Source: an uncultured Lachnospiraceae bacterium
GTDB lineage: Bacteria > Bacillota > Clostridia > Lachnospirales > Lachnospiraceae
Length of the DNA stretch: 64,000 nt
Direction of reading: 5' to 3'
Assembly (NCBI GenBank): GCA_945949045.1
Contig: CAMFDG010000006.1
Span: 1-64,000, forward strand
A model generated the notes under the pieces. The model saw nothing but the letters and a program-made list of their open reading frames with translations, was not told the origin of the DNA and searched no databases. The translations under genes were made by a program, and so were the position numbers. Below, one piece after another: positions 27,886-37,357 of the stretch. Positions within the stretch are counted from its first letter, which is position 1, and every line of letters begins with the position of its first letter.

Positions 27886-29322
27886 ATGATGAGATCAATG
27901 TACTCTGCTGTGTCCGGCCTTAAGACACATCAGACGAGAATGGATGTCATTGGTAACAATATCGCCAATGTCAATACGGAAGCATTTAAGGCATCCAGCG
28001 TTCGCTTCAGCGAGCTTATGTACCAGACCCTTTCTACGGCATCCGGCGGAAACGGAGCCCAGGGTACCGGCGGTGTCAATGCCAAACAGGTAGGACTTGG
28101 CGTCAATACCGCATCCACCACGATCAATATTACGGGTGCAGGTTCTTCGGAGACCACGGGACGTGCCTTCGACCTGAAACTTTCCGACAGCAAGACGACC
28201 AATTTCTTTATCGTGAGTGACGGAACCAGCAAGTATTTTACCCGTGCAGGATCCTTTTATGTAGACGGCAACGGTTATCTGTGCATGAGTTCTACCGGAT
28301 ATACGGTGCAGGGCTGGCAGGTGGACAGAACTACCGGAGAGATCCGCAAGGATCTGGTATCTCCGCTGCAGGTGATGTCTCCGGCGAACCAGAACTCCAA
28401 TCCGGAGGCTACCACAAAGGCCTGCGTCAGCGGTGTCCTGGACAAGGAGGATACCAATGTAACCAGTAAGGACGGCTACGTAATGTCTCTTGGTCTCTTT
28501 GACGATCTGGGATATTCCTACAATGCGAAATTTGCGGTGAAGCCGGTAGAAAATGCTCAGGCCAGTCAGGGTATGCAGTATCAGATCACCCTGACGGATA
28601 TTCTGGATTCCGACGGAAAAAGCATTCTTCCTACAGATGAGACCCAGAAGAACCAGCAGCTTGCTTCCATCTGGGGCGAGAATGGCAAGAACGGCTATAC
28701 CATGACCTATGATTCAAACGAGGGACAGTTCGTCTCGATTGGTAACGCGACTACGGGCACGGATAAGCCCACCAGCCAGCTCCTTAAGATGTCCGCCCTT
28801 TCCACAGGTTATACCACAACGGAGAACGGCGTAGACAGAAAGAGTAATTTCCGGGATATCGAGGTGGATTTTTCCCTCTCCCAGAATACCAGTAAGAAAG
28901 GAAAATCCTCCCTTAAGATTGAAAACGGAGACGTGCGGGGCGACGGAACAGGAAAGAAGCTTGGAGCCATGATCGGCCTTTCTGTTGATCTGGAGGGAAA
29001 AATATACGGAAGCTATGACAATGGTAATACCGAGCTCTTAGGACAGCTGGCAGTGGCACAGTTTTCCAATGCCTCCGGTCTGGAGAAGGTAGGAAACAAC
29101 TGCTACCAGACAACCTTGAACTCCGGCGATTTCGACGGCATTGGCGTGGAGGTCAACGCAGACGGAAGTACCATCAATTCCGGTGAGCTGGAGATGTCCA
29201 ATGTAGATCTTTCCGGACAGTTCACGGATATGATTGTTACCCAGAGAGGTTTTCAGGCAAACTCGAGAGTTATTACGGTATCGGATACTCTGCTGGAGGA
29301 ACTGATCAATCTGAAGAGATAA
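27886..29322 (+). CDS. flgE: Flagellar hook protein FlgE (likely start 27886; ORF track opens at 27841)
   Basis: MMRSMYSAVSGLKTHQTRMDVIGNNIANVNTEAFKASSVRF; C-terminal SGQFTDMIVTQRGFQANSRVITVSDTLLEELINLKR. Confidence 0.95.
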   Translation: MMRSMYSAVSGLKTHQTRMDVIGNNIANVNTEAFKASSVRFSELMYQTLSTASGGNGAQGTGGVNAKQVGLGVNTASTTINITGAGSSETTGRAFDLKLSDSKTTNFFIVSDGTSKYFTRAGSFYVDGNGYLCMSSTGYTVQGWQVDRTTGEIRKDLVSPLQVMSPANQNSNPEATTKACVSGVLDKEDTNVTSKDGYVMSLGLFDDLGYSYNAKFAVKPVENAQASQGMQYQITLTDILDSDGKSILPTDETQKNQQLASIWGENGKNGYTMTYDSNEGQFVSIGNATTGTDKPTSQLLKMSALSTGYTTTENGVDRKSNFRDIEVDFSLSQNTSKKGKSSLKIENGDVRGDGTGKKLGAMIGLSVDLEGKIYGSYDNGNTELLGQLAVAQFSNASGLEKVGNNCYQTTLNSGDFDGIGVEVNADGSTINSGELEMSNVDLSGQFTDMIVTQRGFQANSRVITVSDTLLEELINLKR

Positions 29323-29357
29323 AACCGGTTAAATCCGGCAAATAACGGCAAATAAGG

Positions 29358-29397
29358 GATGGGAAGTAGTAATTTTGCTATTTCCCATCATTTTTTT
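29358..29397 (+). terminator. Intrinsic terminator between flgE and motA
   Basis: gatgggaagtag (29358-29369) / ctatttcccatc (29378-29389), 12 bp with one G-U, then T7. Confidence 0.85.
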
Positions 29398-29419
29398 ACT
29401 TTTTTCCACAAAAAGAAAG

Positions 29420-29448
29420 TAGACAAGAAGTCAAAAGTTTAGTAAAAT
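29420..29448 (+). promoter_or_regulatory. SigA-like promoter upstream of motA
   Basis: TAGACA (29420-29425), 17-nt spacer, TAAAAT (29443-29448). Confidence 0.5.
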
Positions 29449-29504
29449 CATATAAAGGGTGTTTTGGGCCCGGAAGTAAAGAAAGTAGAAGGTGTAGATA
29501 GAAT

Positions 29505-30299
29505 ATGGACATAGCATCTCTTGCCGGCATTGTACTTGGCATGGTCCTTGTGGTATACGGAATTATCAACAGTGGTGGCATTTCCGCCTTTGGTACCTTT
29601 ATTGATTTTGCCTCTGTAATTATTACCATCGGTGGCTCCATTACAAGTACCTTAGGCAGTTTCAAACTCAAGGATTTCCTGACGGGACTCAAATCCATTT
29701 CCCTTCCCTTTAAGGATAATACGAAGGATCCGGCGGAGATCATCAAAACGATCATCGACCTGTCGAATGTGGGACGTAAGGAAGGTCTTCTCGCTCTGGA
29801 GGAGGCAACTAATGGAATTGAGGACGAATTTTTGAAAAAGGGCATTATGCTGGTGGTTGACGGAACGGATCCGGAGCTGGTCCGTGGAATACTTGAAACA
29901 GATCTCATGTGTCTGGAGGACCGGCATAAGAATGTCATCGCTTTCTGGGAAAAATGGGGAGAGATGGGCCCGGCCTGGGGTATGATCGGTACTCTGATCG
30001 GTCTTGTCAACATGTTAAATAAGCTGGATGATCCGTCGGCGATCGGACCGCAGATGGCGGTGGCCCTGATCACCACGTTATATGGTTCATTGATTGCAAA
30101 CTGGCTTTGTGCGCCCATCGCGGCCAAGCTCAAGGTCAACAACAGTTTAGAGGTGGTCAATCGGCAGATTGCCATTGAGGGACTTCTGTCAATCCAGGCG
30201 GGAGAGAATCCCAGAGTGATTGAGGAAAAGTTGAAATCCTTCCTGTCACCGGCCTCCAGAGAGGCAATGGGAGGCGAACAGGCCGGAGGTGAGGAATAG
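29505..30299 (+). CDS. motA: Flagellar motor stator protein MotA
   Basis: 264 aa; GGTFIDFASVIITIGGS region, FWEKWGEMGPAWGMIGTLIGLVNMLNKL, MAVALITTLYGSLIANWLCAPIAAKL. Confidence 0.95.
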   Translation: MDIASLAGIVLGMVLVVYGIINSGGISAFGTFIDFASVIITIGGSITSTLGSFKLKDFLTGLKSISLPFKDNTKDPAEIIKTIIDLSNVGRKEGLLALEEATNGIEDEFLKKGIMLVVDGTDPELVRGILETDLMCLEDRHKNVIAFWEKWGEMGPAWGMIGTLIGLVNMLNKLDDPSAIGPQMAVALITTLYGSLIANWLCAPIAAKLKVNNSLEVVNRQIAIEGLLSIQAGENPRVIEEKLKSFLSPASREAMGGEQAGGEE

Positions 30300-31120
30300 T
30301 GGCGAAGAAGAGACCAGAGGACCCGCCAAAGGGCTCGCCGGCGTGGATGTCCACCTTCTCCGATCTGATGAATCTGCTTTTGTGTTTCTTCGTGCTTCTG
30401 TTTTCCATGTCTACGGTGGATGCGGATAAGCTGCAGCAGGTTGTGGCATCCATGCAGAGCAAGATCAGCATTCTTCCGGCGGGAGGCTCCAGCATTGGAG
30501 ACGGTGAGATGATTTCCGCCGGTGTAAGACAGCTGGAATTTTTGGACTCCTATTATAACGAGATGGCAAATTCCGCTGCAGAGGACAGCGATGAGCAGAC
30601 TGAGGGCAAGAACTCCGTTCAGGAGGAATACAAGAAGCAGGAGCTGTCTGAGTCTGAGAAGATGGCAGAGCAGATTGAGAAGGATGTGAAGGCTGCCGGC
30701 CTTTCGGATCAGATTGATGTGGATTTCAATGCGGAATATGTGCAGCTCAACTTGAACGGTGCGATTCTCTTTGATTCCGGCAAGGCAGACCTGGTAGAGG
30801 ATGCAAAGCCCATTGTGGACAAGATCGGCAGGATCCTGCAGAAATATGACAAGCACATTATAGAGGTGGAGGGACATACAGACAATGTGCCCATCAACTC
30901 CTCCAAATATGAGAGCAATGAGGTGCTTTCCGTGTACCGGGCATTAGCTGTGACGAAACGTCTCAGGAAGAATGAGAAGCTGGATCCCAAATATATCAAG
31001 TTTGCCGGGCGGGGGGACTATGTTCCGGTGGCGGATAATGCAACGCCGGAGGGACGGGCCCGTAACCGGCGCGTGGAGATTAAGGTGTATAATTCCTATA
31101 ATTCGGATGTTAAAGAATAG
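30299..31120 (+). CDS. motB: Flagellar motor protein MotB (OmpA-like domain)
   Basis: 273 aa, GTG start; PAWMSTFSDLMNLLLCFFVLLFSMS; OmpA domain VEGHTDNVPINSSKYESNEVLSVYRALAV, GRARNRRVEIKV. Confidence 0.95.
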   Translation: MAKKRPEDPPKGSPAWMSTFSDLMNLLLCFFVLLFSMSTVDADKLQQVVASMQSKISILPAGGSSIGDGEMISAGVRQLEFLDSYYNEMANSAAEDSDEQTEGKNSVQEEYKKQELSESEKMAEQIEKDVKAAGLSDQIDVDFNAEYVQLNLNGAILFDSGKADLVEDAKPIVDKIGRILQKYDKHIIEVEGHTDNVPINSSKYESNEVLSVYRALAVTKRLRKNEKLDPKYIKFAGRGDYVPVADNATPEGRARNRRVEIKVYNSYNSDVKE

Positions 31121-31131
31121 AGGGCAGGAAA

Positions 31132-31653
31132 ATGAAAAAGAATCTGATTTCAGTTTTAATACTTGCACTGGTCTTTGCCAACTTTGTTTTGACGGCGATC
31201 CTGATGTTCTCGGTTTTGCCGGAGACAAAGAAGGCGAATACGCTGATCGAGAAGGTATGCTCAGCCATTGACCTGGATTTAAACAGCGGCGCAGCCAACG
31301 GAACCACCAGTGTTCCAATTGATGAGCAGGAAATCTACAAGGTAAACGGCGGTGAGAAAATCATGACCAGCCTCTCCCAGGGAAAGGATGGAAAAGCCCA
31401 TTATGCGGTGCTTACCGTATCCCTGGTCCTGAACAAAAAGAGTGATAACTACAAGACTTATACGCAGGAGTTTCTGACCAATCAGGATGAGACCATCAAG
31501 AATGATATCATTAAGGTGATTGGCTCCTATACGTATGACGATTTTGAGGCAAAGACGGAGGAAATCCGTGAGACGATTCTATCCGATATGCAGGAGCTTT
31601 TCGGAAGGGACTATGTGATCGGGGTGAATATTTCCGAGTCAACATCCGAATAA
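31132..31653 (+). CDS. fliL: Flagellar basal body-associated protein FliL
   Basis: 173 aa; N-terminal TM, between motB and fliM. Confidence 0.85.
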   Translation: MKKNLISVLILALVFANFVLTAILMFSVLPETKKANTLIEKVCSAIDLDLNSGAANGTTSVPIDEQEIYKVNGGEKIMTSLSQGKDGKAHYAVLTVSLVLNKKSDNYKTYTQEFLTNQDETIKNDIIKVIGSYTYDDFEAKTEEIRETILSDMQELFGRDYVIGVNISESTSE

Positions 31654-31693
31654 GGATGGGAATGAGCAGTAGTTTACAGGTGGTGAAGGACTG

Positions 31694-32674
31694 ATGGGTG
31701 ACGTATTATCTCAAAATGAGATAGACAGCTTGCTTGCGGCACTGAGCACAGGTGAGCTTGATGTAGATGACATAAAAGATAATAATGAACAACAGGTGAA
31801 GAATTATGATTTCGCCCGCCCTTCCAAGTTTTCCAAGGAGCATTTGAGGACCCTCGAGATTATTTTTGAGCACTACGGAAGACTACTTTCGACGAACCTT
31901 CCTGTATACCTCCGAAAAAATGTGCAGGTGGAGGTAATGAATTCGGAGGCGGTCACCTATTCCGAGTTTTCCAATGCACTTTCCAATCCGGTGCTTCTTG
32001 GCATCGTGAATTTTGCCCCGCTTCAGGGCAATATCATTATTGAAATGGCATCCAACCTTGGGTATACCATTGTGGACCGGATGCTGGGAGGAAGAGGGGA
32101 GCCCATGGACAAGGTCCGGGAGTTCTCAGAAATCGAACTTTTGATCATTGAGCGGATTATGATTGTCTGCGTCAATCTTCTTAAGGAACCATGGGAAAAT
32201 GTGGTGGATATTCATCCGCGTCTGGAGCGGATTGAGACCAATTCCCAGTATGCCCAGATTATTTCCCCCAGCGAGATGATTGCAATCGTCACGATCAATC
32301 TGAAGATCGGGGATGTGGAGGGACTCATGAACATCTGCCTTCCGTTCCTTACGCTGGAGGATGTGATTGATAAGCTGAATACCAAGTACTGGTATTCCAA
32401 TATGCAGGAGCAGGATGACAGAGATTATACAGAGGCAATTGAGTCTCTGATCCAGAGAGCAAAGCTTCCGGTGAAGGCGGTGCTCGGTAACAGCAGGATC
32501 TCCGTCAGTGATTTCGCAACGCTGCAGCGGGGAGATATCATCCGCCTGGACCGCGGGGTGGAGGATGAACTGGATGTCTATGTGGGAAATATTCGTAAGT
32601 TTACAGCATTGCCTGGATCTTCAGGTGACAATTATGCGGTCAGGATCACTTCGGTGATCAGAGAGGAGCAATAA
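31694..32674 (+). CDS. fliM: Flagellar motor switch protein FliM
   Basis: 326 aa; MGDVLSQNEIDSLLAAL, YDFARPSKFSKEHLRTLEIIFEHYGRLLSTNL. Confidence 0.96.
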   Translation: MGDVLSQNEIDSLLAALSTGELDVDDIKDNNEQQVKNYDFARPSKFSKEHLRTLEIIFEHYGRLLSTNLPVYLRKNVQVEVMNSEAVTYSEFSNALSNPVLLGIVNFAPLQGNIIIEMASNLGYTIVDRMLGGRGEPMDKVREFSEIELLIIERIMIVCVNLLKEPWENVVDIHPRLERIETNSQYAQIISPSEMIAIVTINLKIGDVEGLMNICLPFLTLEDVIDKLNTKYWYSNMQEQDDRDYTEAIESLIQRAKLPVKAVLGNSRISVSDFATLQRGDIIRLDRGVEDELDVYVGNIRKFTALPGSSGDNYAVRITSVIREEQ

Positions 32675-32678
32675 CAGT

Positions 32679-33869
32679 ATGGATGGAGTATTATCGCAGG
32701 AGGAAATCAACGCACTGCTGAATGACCCGGGCACGGGGACGGCGGCAGTGGCTGACAGTGAGCTTTCCGATGCGGAAAAGGACGCGATCGGGGAGATTGC
32801 CAATATCAGTATGGGTACAGCCGCGACCACGCTTTTTTCACTGGTGAACCGCAGAGTTGAGATTTCTACTCCGGTTGTATCCTATGCGACTTGGGATGAT
32901 ATCGTAGCCCAATATGAGAAGCCCTGTGTTTTTATCCGGATCGCCTATACGGTGGGATTGGATGGAAGCAATATTCTGGTGCTTCGGGAAAAGGATGTCA
33001 AGATCATCACGGACCTGATGATGGGCGGAGACGGAACCAATACGGACGGGGAACTGGGAGAGCTGCACCTGAGCGCCATCAGCGAGGCCATGAACCAGAT
33101 GATGGGATCCGCGGCCACATCCCTTTCGTCTATGCTGAATCGTAAGATTGATATCAGCCCGCCAAAGTCGGATCTGGTGGATCTGGCAGAGAATGTGGAT
33201 GAAACGAAAATTGATGCGTTTCTCTCCGGACGTTTTGTTAAGATCTCTTTCCACATGGAGATCGGGGATCTTGTGGACAGCGAGATCATGCAGCTTTATC
33301 CGATTTCCTTTGCGCGGGAAATGTGTGCCGGCGTGACTGAGACGATGGAAATGGATACCAAGAACGTCACAGAGGAGGCGGCACCTGCACCGACCCCGGC
33401 ACCTGCACCGCAGCCGAGTCAGCCCCAGATGAGCCAGCCCCAGATGAGCCAGCCGATGATGGGTGCACCACAGATGGGGCAGCCAATGATGGGCCAGCCG
33501 ATGATGGGGCAGCCCATGAGCCAGCCAATGATGGGGCAGGCTATGAGTCAGCCGGTAAATGTCCAGCCGGCACAGTTTACCGCATTTTCCAGTGGAAATA
33601 CAGGAGGCTATCAGCCGGAGAACATTGATCTCATTATGGATGTACCGCTGGAGGTAACCGTGGAATTGGGACGTACTACAAAATCTATCTCCGATATCCT
33701 TGATTTCGGTCCGGGAAAAATCATCGAGCTGAACCGGATCGCCGGAGAACCAATCGATGTGCTGGTCAATGGCAAATATGTGGCCAAGGGCGAGGTTGTG
33801 GTCATCGAGGAGAGCTTTGGCGTGCGTATCACAGAAATTGTCAATGCAACGAAAAAGGAACAGCAGTAG
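32679..33869 (+). CDS. fliY: Flagellar motor switch phosphatase FliY (CheC-like N-domain plus C-terminal FliN/SpoA domain)
   Basis: 396 aa; MDGVLSQEEINALLND, DAIGEIANISMGTAATTL, LHLSAISEAMNQMMGSAATSL, C-terminal DVPLEVTVELGRTTKSISDILDFGPGKIIELNRIAGEPIDVLVNGK. Confidence 0.95.
   Translation: MDGVLSQEEINALLNDPGTGTAAVADSELSDAEKDAIGEIANISMGTAATTLFSLVNRRVEISTPVVSYATWDDIVAQYEKPCVFIRIAYTVGLDGSNILVLREKDVKIITDLMMGGDGTNTDGELGELHLSAISEAMNQMMGSAATSLSSMLNRKIDISPPKSDLVDLAENVDETKIDAFLSGRFVKISFHMEIGDLVDSEIMQLYPISFAREMCAGVTETMEMDTKNVTEEAAPAPTPAPAPQPSQPQMSQPQMSQPMMGAPQMGQPMMGQPMMGQPMSQPMMGQAMSQPVNVQPAQFTAFSSGNTGGYQPENIDLIMDVPLEVTVELGRTTKSISDILDFGPGKIIELNRIAGEPIDVLVNGKYVAKGEVVVIEESFGVRITEIVNATKKEQQ
33420..33556 (+). 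repeat. Degenerate tandem repeat in fliY encoding Q-P-M-[MS]-[GQ] units
   Basis: Repeated cagccgatgatgggg / cagatgagccagcc units; protein QPQMSQPQMSQPMMGAPQMGQPMMGQPMMGQPMSQPMMGQAMSQP. Confidence 0.85.
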
Positions 33870-33878
33870 GCGGCAGCT

Positions 33879-34256
33879 ATGAATATATTATTGTCAGGTG
33901 CTCTGGAAAGCTTTCTACAGCTTATTGGAGCTTTGATCATATTTGCTTTTGTCCTGCTTTTGGTCTACCTTGTTACAAGATGGATGGGGTCGATCCAGAA
34001 GGGACAGGGCCATCACAAAAATCTGCATATTGTGGAAACCATCGGGGTCGGGAACAATAAGATGATCAGCATCGTCGAGGCGGGAACGCAGTATCTGGTG
34101 GTTGCCATCGGCAAGGATGAGATTCATCTTCTGGCGAAGCTTTCCAGGGAGGAACTTAAGGATTTTTCCTTTGAGGAAGAAGCAAAAAGTTCACAGGAGA
34201 GTTTTTCGGATGTGATGAAAAAGCTGAAGGAAAAGTTACCAAAGAAGCAGGATTAG
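33879..34256 (+). CDS. fliO: Flagellar biosynthetic protein FliO/FliZ
   Basis: 125 aa; N-terminal TM, LHIVETIGVGNNKMISIVEAGTQYLVVAIGKDEIHLLAKL. Confidence 0.88.
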   Translation: MNILLSGALESFLQLIGALIIFAFVLLLVYLVTRWMGSIQKGQGHHKNLHIVETIGVGNNKMISIVEAGTQYLVVAIGKDEIHLLAKLSREELKDFSFEEEAKSSQESFSDVMKKLKEKLPKKQD

Positions 34257-34257
34257 T

Positions 34258-35112
34258 ATGAACAGATTGAAAAAGATTTACTGCAGTGCAAGTTTTATTT
34301 TTGCCTGTGTGGTGTTAATTTCAACAATATTATGTATGGCGGCTCCGGCGAAGGCCTTTGGAGCTTCCATGGATCCCGACAGCATTACGGATCTGACGCC
34401 GAAGGATACACAAGCGGCAGACCATAATGACAATACGGATGGTCTGTCTATTACATACAACAATGATAATGGCTCGATATCGACGCCGGTTAAGATGTTT
34501 CTGGTGCTGACAGTGCTTTCACTGGCACCGGCCATCCTGATCATGCTGACTTCCTTTACGAGAATTATCATTGTTCTTCATTTTGTCCGAACGGCGATCG
34601 GAACACAGACGGCGCCACCAAACCAGATTCTGATTGGCTTGGCGCTGTTTTTGACGTTTTTTATTATGTGGCCAACCTTCCAGCAGATCAATCAGGAGGC
34701 GATTCAGCCTCTGGACCGGGGGGAGATTACCCAGGAGGAGTTTGTGAAGGCGGCGGAGAAGCCAATCCGGGAATTTATGATAGAGGATGCGAAGGTGCAG
34801 ACCAAGGATGTGGATCTGTTCGTTCAGATCTCAGGGGAGACCTACACCGACAAAGAGGAATTGACGGATGTACCTTTTACCACGCTGGTTCCGGCCTTTA
34901 TTTTAAGCGAACTGCGCAAGGCTTTTATCATGGGATTTTTAATCTATATTCCGTTTATTGTGATCGATATGGTGGTATCCTCGGTACTCATGTCCATGGG
35001 TATGATGATGCTTCCGCCCACGACGATCTCGCTGCCCTTTAAGATACTTTTGTTTATTCTGGCAGACGGATGGAATCTGGTGATTGGTTCCCTCGTCAAG
35101 ACCTTTTACTAG
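34258..35112 (+). CDS. fliP: Flagellar type III secretion protein FliP
   Basis: 284 aa; LAPAILIMLTSFTRIIIVLHFVRTAIGTQTAPPNQILIGLALFLTFFIMWP. Confidence 0.96.
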   Translation: MNRLKKIYCSASFIFACVVLISTILCMAAPAKAFGASMDPDSITDLTPKDTQAADHNDNTDGLSITYNNDNGSISTPVKMFLVLTVLSLAPAILIMLTSFTRIIIVLHFVRTAIGTQTAPPNQILIGLALFLTFFIMWPTFQQINQEAIQPLDRGEITQEEFVKAAEKPIREFMIEDAKVQTKDVDLFVQISGETYTDKEELTDVPFTTLVPAFILSELRKAFIMGFLIYIPFIVIDMVVSSVLMSMGMMMLPPTTISLPFKILLFILADGWNLVIGSLVKTFY

Positions 35113-35123
35113 GAGGTGTTCAT

Positions 35124-35402
35124 ATGATTACACAGGAAGCGGTACTGGATATCGCAAGAGATGCCATTTATACGATTATCATTACCTCGGCTCCGCTGCT
35201 TATTGTTTCACTGGTCATCGGACTGATCGTCAGTATCTTCCAGACAGTAACCTCCATTCAGGAGCAGACGCTGACTTTTGTACCGAAGATTCTCGGAGTG
35301 TTTGTTACACTTATGATCTGTGGCTCCTGGATGATGAATAATATGAGCGGTTTGATCGAGCGGCTTTGGTCGGATTTCAGCTATTATCTGAGTCTGGGAT
35401 AG
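35124..35402 (+). CDS. fliQ: Flagellar biosynthesis protein FliQ (start 35124; ORF track opens at 35070)
   Basis: MITQEAVLDIARDAIYTIIITSAPLLIVSLVIGLIVSIFQTVTSIQEQTLTFVPKI, SD aggaggt. Confidence 0.95.
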   Translation: MITQEAVLDIARDAIYTIIITSAPLLIVSLVIGLIVSIFQTVTSIQEQTLTFVPKILGVFVTLMICGSWMMNNMSGLIERLWSDFSYYLSLG

Positions 35403-35405
35403 CGT

Positions 35406-36185
35406 ATGTTGAACTTTACGTTTACACTGGATAATTTTGAATACTTTCTCCTGATTATGGTTCGAATTTCCTGCTTTGTGTTTGTGGCCCCCTTTTTGGG
35501 ACAGAGAGGAATCCCCAATCAGGTGAAAATCGGCCTTTCGGCGATTCTTTCGCTGATGCTCTTCAATGTGGTGGAAAGGCCCGAGCTCACCTATGCCAGT
35601 GTGGTCGGCTACGCAGTGGTAATCGTGAAGGAGGCCATGACGGGGCTTTTGATCGGCCTTGCGGCCAACATCTGCAGTTCGATTGTGCTGTTTGCCGGCA
35701 ATATCATTGATATGGATATCGGCCTTTCCATGGCCACGGAATTCAATGCCGACATGGGGACGGAGACCACACTGACCGGAAATCTATACTATTACCTGGT
35801 CTTGCTGCTTTTGGTCTGTACGGACCTGCATTCTTACCTGATTCGGGCTATTTCGGATTCCTTTTCCGTCATACCGATCGCCCATCAGAAATTTGCCTGG
35901 GATCATCTGTTAAATGCGATGACCCGGTATATGGGAGATTTGTTTGTGATCGGATTTCGCATATTTCTGCCGTTTTTTGCCTGCATCATGATCTTAAACT
36001 GCGTGCTGGGCGTGATGGCAAAGGTGGCACCGCAGATGAATATGTTTTCCGTTGGTATGCAGCTTAAGATTCTGGTAGGCTTTGTGGTACTTTTATTCAC
36101 TGTTTATTTTCTGCCCAGCATTGCAGATTTTATTTTTACTGAGATTAAGACTATGGTGAGGCTCATTGGAGAAGGCATGTACTGA
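35406..36185 (+). CDS. fliR: Flagellar biosynthetic protein FliR
   Basis: 259 aa; FVFVAPFLGQRGIPNQVKIGLSAILSLMLF; polytopic; between fliQ and flhB. Confidence 0.95.
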   Translation: MLNFTFTLDNFEYFLLIMVRISCFVFVAPFLGQRGIPNQVKIGLSAILSLMLFNVVERPELTYASVVGYAVVIVKEAMTGLLIGLAANICSSIVLFAGNIIDMDIGLSMATEFNADMGTETTLTGNLYYYLVLLLLVCTDLHSYLIRAISDSFSVIPIAHQKFAWDHLLNAMTRYMGDLFVIGFRIFLPFFACIMILNCVLGVMAKVAPQMNMFSVGMQLKILVGFVVLLFTVYFLPSIADFIFTEIKTMVRLIGEGMY

Positions 36186-37314
36186 AAGATATCTGAATAA
36201 AGGAATACTGGCTTATAACCTCCAGTGGTTCGCAAAGGACGGAGAGGGCGGTGAGAAGACCGAACCGGCAACCCAGAAGAAATTAACGGATGCCAGAAAA
36301 GAGGGTAAGGTCGCAAGAAGCAAGGAATTAAGCTCCGCCTTTGGTCTTATTGTTCTGTTTTTGTGCCTGAAGGTTTTTGTCTCCTATGTAGGGGAGAAGT
36401 TTTTAGGCATGTTCGATCTGATCTATGGGAATATGCCTGATTTTGTGAAGATTAACGAGGGCAGTATGTCCGCTGCGGCAGCCTCCTCCCTGATCTATCA
36501 GGTGCTCATACAGATGCTTTTGACAATGCTTCCGTTTCTTATATTCGGCTTTGCCGTGGCCCTTCTGGTCAGTATCATTCAGGTAGGATGGACGGTGTCC
36601 GCTAAGCCAATGAAGCCGGAACTGTCCAAGTTTAACCCCATCAATGGGTTTAAGCGGATGTTTTCCAAGGATTCCCTGTTTGAGCTGGTGAAATCCATTT
36701 TTAAGGTAGGGATCATTGTCTATATCGCATACACTGCCATTCGGGATAATGAGAGCAAGCTTTTTGTACTCTATGATATTTCTCTTAAGCAGGCAGTTGG
36801 GCTTGTGGGAAACTTTGTGATCGATGTGGGTCTGAAAATCAGCCTGGTTTATCTGGTCATCGGCATTGCAGATTTCGCTTACCAGAAGTTCAAATTCAAG
36901 GATGATATGAAGATGACCAAGCAGGAGGTCAAGGACGAATATAAAAATACCGAGGGAGATCCGCAGATTAAGGGACGTCAGCGCCGGAAGATGCAGGAGG
37001 TTTCCCAGAAACGTATGATGCAGGACGTACCGAAAGCGGATGTGGTCATCACAAACCCGACCCATCTTGCGGTCGCTGTCCAATACGATGCCGACGCCAG
37101 TCCCGCACCCATCGTCATCGCTAAGGGTGCCGATTTCGTCGCCCAGAAGATCAAGGAGGTCGCAAAAGACAACCAGATAGAAATCGTAGAAAACAAGCCT
37201 CTGGCCCGGATGCTCTATGCAAATGTAGACATCGGTGCCCAGATCCCGCCGGAACTGTATCAGGCGGTGGCGGAAGTTCTTGTATTCGTATATAAGGCTC
37301 AGAACAGGGTTTAA
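36166..37314 (+). CDS. flhB: Flagellar biosynthesis protein FlhB
   Basis: KTEPATQKKLTDARKEGKVARSKEL; autocleavage motif NPTH in VVITNPTHLAVAVQYD. Confidence 0.95.
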   Translation: MEKACTERYLNKGILAYNLQWFAKDGEGGEKTEPATQKKLTDARKEGKVARSKELSSAFGLIVLFLCLKVFVSYVGEKFLGMFDLIYGNMPDFVKINEGSMSAAAASSLIYQVLIQMLLTMLPFLIFGFAVALLVSIIQVGWTVSAKPMKPELSKFNPINGFKRMFSKDSLFELVKSIFKVGIIVYIAYTAIRDNESKLFVLYDISLKQAVGLVGNFVIDVGLKISLVYLVIGIADFAYQKFKFKDDMKMTKQEVKDEYKNTEGDPQIKGRQRRKMQEVSQKRMMQDVPKADVVITNPTHLAVAVQYDADASPAPIVIAKGADFVAQKIKEVAKDNQIEIVENKPLARMLYANVDIGAQIPPELYQAVAEVLVFVYKAQNRV

Positions 37315-37357
37315 GGAGCTAAAAGGGGAAAAGATTCCAGAAAGGAGGTAGTGCAGC

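Noticed and set aside
29396-30877. 493-aa minus-strand ORF opposite motA/motB
   Set aside because: Antisense to clear MotA/MotB; composition typical of shadow frames
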